The notes under the pieces were generated by a model that was given only the letters and a program-made list of their open reading frames with translations, ran no database searches and was not told the DNA's origin. From Hormiphora californensis (taxonomy: Eukaryota > Ctenophora > Tentaculata > Cydippida > Pleurobrachiidae), in the NCBI GenBank assembly GCA_020137815.1, contig CM035358.1, positions 178,356 to 242,355 on the forward strand: DNA of 64,000 bases. The letters run 5' to 3'. The position numbers and the translations under genes are program-made. How positions within the stretch are numbered: position 1 is the stretch's first letter; each line of letters starts with the position of its first letter. Below are positions 57,440-64,000 of the stretch, piece after piece.

Positions 57440-58130
57440 TCATAGCATGTAGGATTTTATTATGCCTATAAGTTGTACCTGAAAACTTATAACACGAGAC
57501 CGAAGGTCGAGTGTTATAAGTGCAAGGGTCACCACACACCAAAGTTAAAATTAAAATTAAAATTTGACGTTTTTGGTCATAACTCTGCCATTTCTTGGCA
57601 AAATTGCTTCATTTTGGGCTTGTTGGAAAGAGGGCATCGAGCCCGTTCTGAACATCTCAAGAAACTTGAAATCCGCGCAAAGTGCGCGGCATTAAGGCGC
57701 ATAATGCGCGTGTTAAAATTTTAAAATTTTAACGCGCACATTTTGCTCTGTAACGCCGCACACTTTGCGCGGATTTCAAGTTTCTTGAGATGTTCAGAAC
57801 GGGCTCGATGCCCTCTTTCCAACAAGCCCAAAATGAAGCAATTTTGCCAAGAAATGGCAGAGTTATGACCAAAAACGTCAAATTTTAATTTTAATTTTAA
57901 CTTTGGTGTGTGGTGACCCCAACAATAATGATCCGAGACCACAGGTCGAGGCAGATTCTTGTACTTTAGTGCACGAGCCTGCGAGTGCCACTAAGTTTGA
58001 CTACCTCACGAGCCTGCGAGTGATGTAGTTTTACTTTTTGACCGAGCCTGCGAGGTCTAAAAGTGTACGAATCTGGGACATTATTGTTGACGTCAGGTAC
58101 AACGAAAACAGGCATAATAAAATTGCATTG
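57440..58130. mobile_element. Nested palindrome with AATTTTAACGCGCA centre
   Basis: ATTTTATTATGCCTATAAG / CAGGCATAATAAAAT mark the shell. GTCACCACACACCAAAGTTA (57528) is mirrored at 57900-57918, and the arms are near-identical to the centre at 57722. Mirror open frames (57473-57724 and 57721-57942) are the same sequence on two strands. Confidence 0.75.
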
Positions 58131-58439
58131 TAAAATTTTTTAAACAAGAGTGAGAGACACTTTAGCATAGGGCGTAACAATAGAACAAATTCATGATAAG
58201 GTAGCAGGCAGAGAAATCAGTACAAGATAAGATAACGCCTGAGATAGGTAAAGAGAGTGAGAGATTAGTGAGAGTGAGAGATAAAGAATGTGTGGGTCCG
58301 GGAGTTCGTAACTGTTATCTTGATTTCGATGCTGCAACGGGCGTGAGAGTGTGACATAAAGAAAGAGAGAGAGGGAGTTCGTACACGTTTATCTTTCTAA
58401 CGGTTTTTAAAACGTGACAGAAACAGTGGAGTTCGAAGT

Positions 58440-58560
58440 GCAGCAGTGTTATAAGTTTTCATGTATAACTGGGCAGTGTTATAAGTTTTCACTTATAACA
58501 CTGGGCAGTGTTATAAGTTTTCACTTATAACACTGCCCAGTGTTATAAGTTGTACAAGCA
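58440..58560. repeat. Tandem GCAGTGTTATAAGTTTTCACTTATAACACTG
   Basis: Three to four copies of a 39-bp unit built on GTGTTATAAGT and its inverse. Confidence 0.75.
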
Positions 58561-58619
58561 GTGCTACCTAAAGAATTATATTATATCTCAAAATTTTACA
58601 ATGCTATGAGTATGGCCAT

Positions 58620-59455
58620 GGGGGCCCAGGCCAGTTTGGATTGGGCTACAAAGAGAAATCTGAAATATTGATTTGTAGTTTAATTTAGGTAAACTTACTC
58701 TCGAAATGTATCCTAGACCCCCTCATTTTTGGCAGTTAGGTCACTTTACCCAACTGTCTGACCCCCTCAGACACCCACCACCCTAACTGTCATGGGTATG
58801 GCACAGCTAAATATAGATATAGAATCCGCCTAGATATGAGTTTTCTGTTTAGATAGGCGACTCATGGAACATTCATAGGGCGGGATACACACTGAAGTTG
58901 GGCGCGCTCGTTCAAATCTCAACCTCGCGACACACACTGAAGTTTGAAGTTTCGTGGAAACCCATTTTTGGCTGAGAAATCATTTGTAAGAGGCTAAAGT
59001 ATTTACTGGTACATCTTTCGAGATGTCCTTTATCCATACTTGCCTTGTTCGACCCTCCTTCCCCGCGCCCCGCGTTTGAACAAAACAAATCCATACTGAG
59101 TCAATTTCACCGTTTTTGAAATTTTTGGCTAATTCGGTCACAGTTGCCCCAATTCACCAAAAATTCTAAAAACGGTGAAATTGACTCGGTATGGATAAAG
59201 GACACCTCAAGAGATGTACCAGTAAATAAGTTAGCCTCTTACAAGTGATTTCTCAGCCGAAAATGGGTCTCCGCGAAACTTCGAACTTCGAACTTCAGTG
59301 CGTGTCGCGAGGTTGATATTTGAACATGCACGCCCAACTTCAGTGTGTCTCGCCCCTTGTACTAAACTCCGCTAGTCACTAGATCATTTGTAATTGTGTT
59401 AACAATATTTCAGATTTCTCTTTGTAGCCAAATCCAAACTGGCCTGGGCCCCCAT
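58620..59455. mobile_element. Nested palindrome with GCCCAGGCCAGTTTGGATT arms
   Basis: GGGGCCCAGGCCAGTTTGGATTGGGCTACAAAGAGAAATC (58620) is mirrored at 59412-59455. An inner pair, CACACTGAAGTTGGGCG / CGCCCAACTTCAGTGTG (58889 and 59330), surrounds a further foldback with a GCCCCAATT centre. Confidence 0.72.
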
Positions 59456-59649
59456 ATAGCATCGGCTGTTAGATTTTAGAAAAATAGAATGGCCTAGTAT
59501 CTTAGGACTTGAACAAATTACAGAGTGGACTGCTGCACTGCCCAAGGCCAAAATGCGTTGATTTTATTTTTATGGAACTTGAGCTCCCCATTTATATTTC
59601 TGCCTCCTATAAGTTCCTACATTCCATCGTGTGTGACTGTGAGTGTGTG

Positions 59650-59796
<147 letters not shown>

Positions 59797-60263
59797 GGGG
59801 TCCTTGGGTCATTAGCTAAAACAACAGGTGGCTCCCGGTCCCATTACAAATTTTACTCGAAAAGGGGCTTCAGCTTTCCTCCCTGGACCGATCCATAACA
59901 GTGATAATTAGATCATTTTGAAACCGACTGGCTGGAACGCGCGATGCAATATTACGGTAAATGGCCTCTAGCGGTAGCACTATACTATGCGGACCACATA
60001 TGTGCTGGAACAGGGTTCTGGGTTTTTTGGGACAAACGATCGCCTACTTGTGTGTTTTAAATCAAGTTCTCTTAACTTGTGTAATTGCGTGCTCCCCATA
60101 AAAAACTGTGATTACACATGTAAATATACAATAATAAGAGCATCGCTTGTGTTGGGGCGCGCAATTATAACACCGCGCATTATATATAAGGGGGATTGTG
60201 AGCCGCGCGACAATACAAAACCTGAAGTTTAGTTGTACGTACCGCGCCCGGCTGGTTTTTTCA

Positions 60264-60416
60264 ACGAGGCCCCTCGGAAATGTTCAAGTCATGCACAATC
60301 AAGTCACGCCCACCAATCACAGCTCAGAACGCGCGGAGTGCTTCGCGCGTTCTGAGCTGTGATTGGTGGGCACGACTTGATTGTGCATGACTTGAACATT
60401 TCCGAGGGGCCTCACA
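60264..60416. mobile_element. 150-bp MITE with TIR GAGGCCCCTCGGAAATGTTC
   Basis: GAGGCCCCTCGGAAATGTTCAAGTCATGCACAATCAAGTC to its inverse, meeting at GCGCGGAGTGCTTCGCGC. The arms are almost perfect. Confidence 0.88.
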
Positions 60417-60424
60417 ACAAAAAA

Positions 60425-63207
60425 TATGTCCGAAAAGGTTAGAAAGCGCTGCTTTATCCCGCGCTGCTATCGGGGGCCAGCAACGTTTGCCAACGAAAAG
60501 GTGGAGGATTAGCCATTAGGGTTTTTTTAGGATTGGGTGGACCAAGTATTTTACGAACAAATCGCTGCTACGAAACCACAGTGTGCACTCGAGAACGTTT
60601 GAGTGCACAGAAGCATTTGTAAAGGGAAGTGTAGGTCTCCGTTTTTCAGTGATTTACCGCACTGGAAATGAACATGCACAGTTTTTAGCTGAATTCAGTG
60701 CCTACCTATCGTCATTTATCTCGAAAGGAGGTGTACCGATCCTTCTGGGTGACTTCAATGTTAGATTTCAGGACGAAACTGATAGTTTTACAATACGTTT
60801 CAAGGAACTAATTGACTCGGAAGGTTGGATACAAAACGTGGTAGGCCGAACTCACTCGAGAGGTGGAACTCTGGATTTGGTGCTAACTAGGGAAGGAGAG
60901 GATATCGGTTTAAGTGATGTTGACGTTTACCGGTCTCCGGTACTGCCCGATCATTCTCTTGTGAGCTTCTTTTTAGACGTTTCCGGTATAAGTACGACCT
61001 CAGAATACAAGATAGTTACGAGTCGGATGATGAAGGACTTCGATATAGAGGATCTCAGGATGGACATACTCGACTCGGATCTTTGTGGAGAACTACCGGA
61101 TGAGTTAGATGGCTGTGTGAGTCTCTACAACTCTGTAACACGATCTTTATTGGACAAGAGAGCACCCTATGTTACCAAGAAAGTGAAAACGAGAAATGTC
61201 CAGTGGTATAATCAAAACTTTGAGAAATGTCAAATGGCGAAGAGGTTACGAAGAGGGAAAGAGAGAAAATACAGGGGTAAGCTGAGAAAATCTACAAATC
61301 CGTTGGAATTACTTGAACTTTTCCAGGAGTCCAAAGCCCAGGAGAAAGAGACGGAGAGGGTGATAAAGGGTGTAAGGGAAGGCTTTTTTACTGTAAAGCT
61401 GGAAGCACAACGACACGATCCTCGTGGAACGTGGCAGACTGCAAATACTCTGTTGGGCAGGGGGAAGCCAGTGGTTGTACCTGGCAACATCGAGCATACT
61501 GACCTTGCTGAGGCATTTATGAACGCTTTTAAAGGAAAAGTTGAAAAGATCTACCAGGCCATGGAGAAAGAGCGACAGGAGAATATGCCCCCTTCACAGG
61601 AAACCAATACTCAACAGAAAACAGCACCTACTTTCAAGTTTACGAACGTTTCTGATGAGACACTTCGTTCAACTCTACTGGATATGGGAACAAAGCATTG
61701 TGAATTAGATCCTCTTCCTACTTCATATGTGCATAATCTCTTCGCTGAACTTCTACCCATCCTGTCCAAGATTGTCAACACTAGCCTGTCTACAGGGGTT
61801 TTTCCGTCCGAGTTAAAGACTGCTTTAATTCGCCCCCTCATCAAAAAAGCTGACTTAGATCCAGATGACCTCGGCAATTATAGGCCAGTCAGCAACCTAC
61901 CGTTTCTTGGAAAACTGATCGAGAAGTGTGCTGCTGATCAGTTTGTCAGACACCTGGAGGAACATGCGTTGCTGCCCAAAAATCAATCAGCCTACCGATC
62001 CAATAAAAGCTGTGAGACGGCAACTCTTCGAATTCTGGACGACCTGCTGATGTTAACTGACTCTAAATCAAAGGTTGCCCTTTTACTCTTAGATATGAGT
62101 GCAGCGTTTGACACTGTGAATCACTCAGTCTTGCTTCGACGTCTTCAGAAGTTGTTTGGAGTTAAGGGTACGTCCCTGGCATGGTTCGAAAGCTACCTCT
62201 CGGGGAGAAGTGCATCAGTTTCGGTTGGAGACGTTAAATCAGCTCTTACGGCCATTGGTATTGGGGTTCCACAGGGATCTATTTTGGGTCCCATACTCTT
62301 CATATGTTACACAGCTGAACTGGAACTAATCGCCCTAAAGCATGGTGTGCACATACACTTCTATGCAGACGACACTCAGATCTATGCTGCTTTCTCCTCA
62401 GAGAATTATGCGGACACAGAACTGAGACTGCAGAATTGTACAGCTGATATACGGTCCTGGCTAACATCTAGCTTCCTACGCCTCAACCCATCGAAGACTG
62501 AAATTCTGATTCTATCACCTAGGGATAATGATATTCAGAACTCCTTTCAGCTGTCAACGGATTGTGATCCTTTGCCCGTCGCTTTATCTGTGAGGAACCT
62601 GGGGGTATATTTTGACTCAAACCTAAGTTTTGATGAACATGTAACTAGAGTTGTAAAAGCATGCAACGCTACGCTAGTAAACCTCTGGCGGATAGGCGGC
62701 AAACTATCAAAAAGACTCAGGACGACCCTCGTATCAAGCCTAGTGCATTCTAAGCTAGACTACTGCAATTCTCTTCTGGTAGGCATCACCAAGAAGAACC
62801 TCGACAGAATGCAGAAAGTTCAAAATGCAGCAGCGAGATTTGTGTATGGTCAGAAGAAATGGAGAGGTACTACTAACCTAAGGAAAGCATTACACTTTCT
62901 TCCAGTTGCTGAGAGGATTGAATTCAAGATCTGTGTACTGGTTTACAAATGTGTAAATGGCCTTGCTCCGGGGTATCTATCCGACCGAATTGAGAAGAGA
63001 AGGAGAAAGTCCATGAGCCTCAGGAAAGATGATGACCACCTTCTTTTGGAGACACCGAGGACAAAATACAAACTCAGCGAAAAGGCGTTCAGTATCTGTG
63101 GCCCTCGATTTTGGAATCAACTGCCAAGAGGACTAAGATCAACTGAGTCTTTGGACCGCTTTAAAAGAGACTTGAAAACGCATCTTTTCGGTAGAGTCTT
63201 TACTTAG
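60425..63207 (+). pseudogene. CR1/L2-like LINE ORF2: endonuclease and reverse transcriptase, 5' part frameshifted
   Basis: An upstream frame (from about 60490) gives GGGLAIRVFLGLGG, the start of the AP endonuclease. After a frameshift near 60600 the long 874-residue frame carries the rest: LLGDFNVRF (catalytic Asp/Asn), RGGTLDLVLT and LPDHSLVSF (catalytic Asp-His). RT blocks follow: NYRPVSNLPFLGKLIEK, LLLDMSAAFDTVNHSVLLRR, GVPQGSILGPILF, FYADDTQIY (YADD), LNPSKTEIL. The C-terminal block is LVHSKLDYCNSLLVG and FWNQLPRGLRSTESLDRFK, ending LKTHLF. The RT part looks intact, so the copy is young, but a complete ORF1 and endonuclease start are not present. Confidence 0.88.
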
Positions 63208-64000
63208 GTTGTGTCGATTTTCCGGAGTTGGGGAGATTGTCGTCTTCTGTCGGTGGAAGTAGGGTTGGTAGTCTGTAGTTTGAGCGGTGAGGGTTTGGAG
63301 CTTTGTTTGGAAGCAGATGTGGAGCTAAGTGGTGGTACATGGAGTTGTATTGGATTTAGAGTTGAAGTTGTTATGCTTTGTAGTGTTTGAAGTCGAAGTA
63401 TTAGAGGCCTCTGGAAGGTTTCGGTGAGGGCTCCTTTTGCTGGCGGATATTTTTTGTGTTTCTGGACTCTGCGAGGTGTTTGGTCGAAGTGTTGGGTCTC
63501 GGTAAGGGCTGGGAGTCTGAAGTTTCGAGCAGCGTAACTGTTGCTATCCGGAGGCAACGATGATTCCTAATTGGTCAACATTCCTATCTGAACTACATTC
63601 CTATCAGTGCTACACTCCTATCCTATGATAATTACTAATCATCTGAAGTCCTTTCCTCCTACATCTGAGCTGAGTAGGGGTCTATTTATATGCCAAGAGT
63701 ATGTTTATCGAGTTTTGTGTGTTTTATGAGTTTCTGATGTTCCGGGCCAGAGTAGAGTTCTAGGATTTTTGAGTGAGCGAGCCCCCTGAGGAGCCAGGGC
63801 GACGATCCCGGATGTGCCAGGGTGGGGAAACGTTTTATAAACTCTCTTTTGTTCAATTGAGTGTGGAGATCAGAGAATGTGTTCAGTTGAGTGTGGATAG
63901 TGTGTTTTTGAGAGTTAATTTTAGTTTAATTAACTTAGTTTAATCCTGTAATTAGCTTACCTGACTGACCTTTAATGGTCTTCTCCATTTTTAATTTTTA
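63208..64000 (+). other. Probable 3' untranslated region of the LINE
   Basis: After the ORF2 stop the sequence is G/T-rich with no open frame of interest. It includes GAGGAGCCAGGGCGACGATC. No 3' tail is reached before the window ends. Confidence 0.5.

Larger units (their letters stand above)
57240..59632. mobile_element. 2.4-kb palindromic shell with arms CACACGATGG...GGGGAGCTCAA
   Basis: CGATGGAAATAGTAGGAAC, GGGGAGCTCAATTTCATAAAAATAAAATCAACGC and CAGTGCAGCAGTCCACTCTG (57247-57360) are mirrored at 59521-59628. It encloses at least two further palindromes. Confidence 0.75.

Noticed and set aside
57473-57942. Mirror-image 83- and 73-residue frames
   Set aside because: Arms of the palindrome centred at 57722.

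Overview
The window is eukaryotic, almost certainly animal. It is AT-rich, has GT-AG introns, and carries a multi-exon extracellular-domain gene in a sea of transposable elements. The gene content and repeat style would suit a sponge or another marine invertebrate, but nothing here fixes the species. About 85-90% of the window is mobile or simple-repeat DNA. The dominant pattern is palindromic, MITE-like elements nested inside one another.

The one clear host gene runs on the + strand from 28335 to 51072. Sixteen exons in matching phase encode Sushi/CCP, EGF and laminin-G domains, a transmembrane helix and a short tail with a TYSP motif and a C-terminal ERLI. This is the architecture and tail signature of Crumbs, the apical polarity protein, with CCP domains added. 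Its 5' exons were not found. Introns hold LINE, Merlin, pogo-like and palindromic insertions, but every exon is open.

Layout: 0-3 kb, AT-rich repeat, tRNA-like unit and LINE debris. 4-7.5 kb, a 2.75-kb palindrome with an inverted 32-bp minisatellite. 8.5-13.5 kb, a LINE ORF1 split by a 3.79-kb Polinton-like element (9451-13237; 6-bp target duplication, ~690-bp inverted repeats) that encodes an adenain-type protease and two unknown proteins, each behind its own TATA box. 14-16.5 kb, simple repeats and palindromes. 17-23.5 kb, a minus-strand non-LTR element with a restriction-like endonuclease, broken by nested MITEs. 23.7-28.3 kb, microsatellites and palindromes. 28.3-51.1 kb, the Crumbs-like gene. 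51-60 kb, palindromes, (CT)n tracts and two doubtful exons. 60.4-64 kb, a CR1/L2-like LINE with endonuclease and reverse transcriptase.

The most notable observations are: the Crumbs-like receptor with CCP domains; the protease-bearing mini-Polinton without polymerase or integrase; a micro-transposon present as a 79-bp copy and a 23-bp 'solo' copy, each with a perfect 8-bp target duplication; a Merlin transposon whose inverted ends have become a 12-bp minisatellite; and a tRNA-like unit carried by a dispersed repeat.
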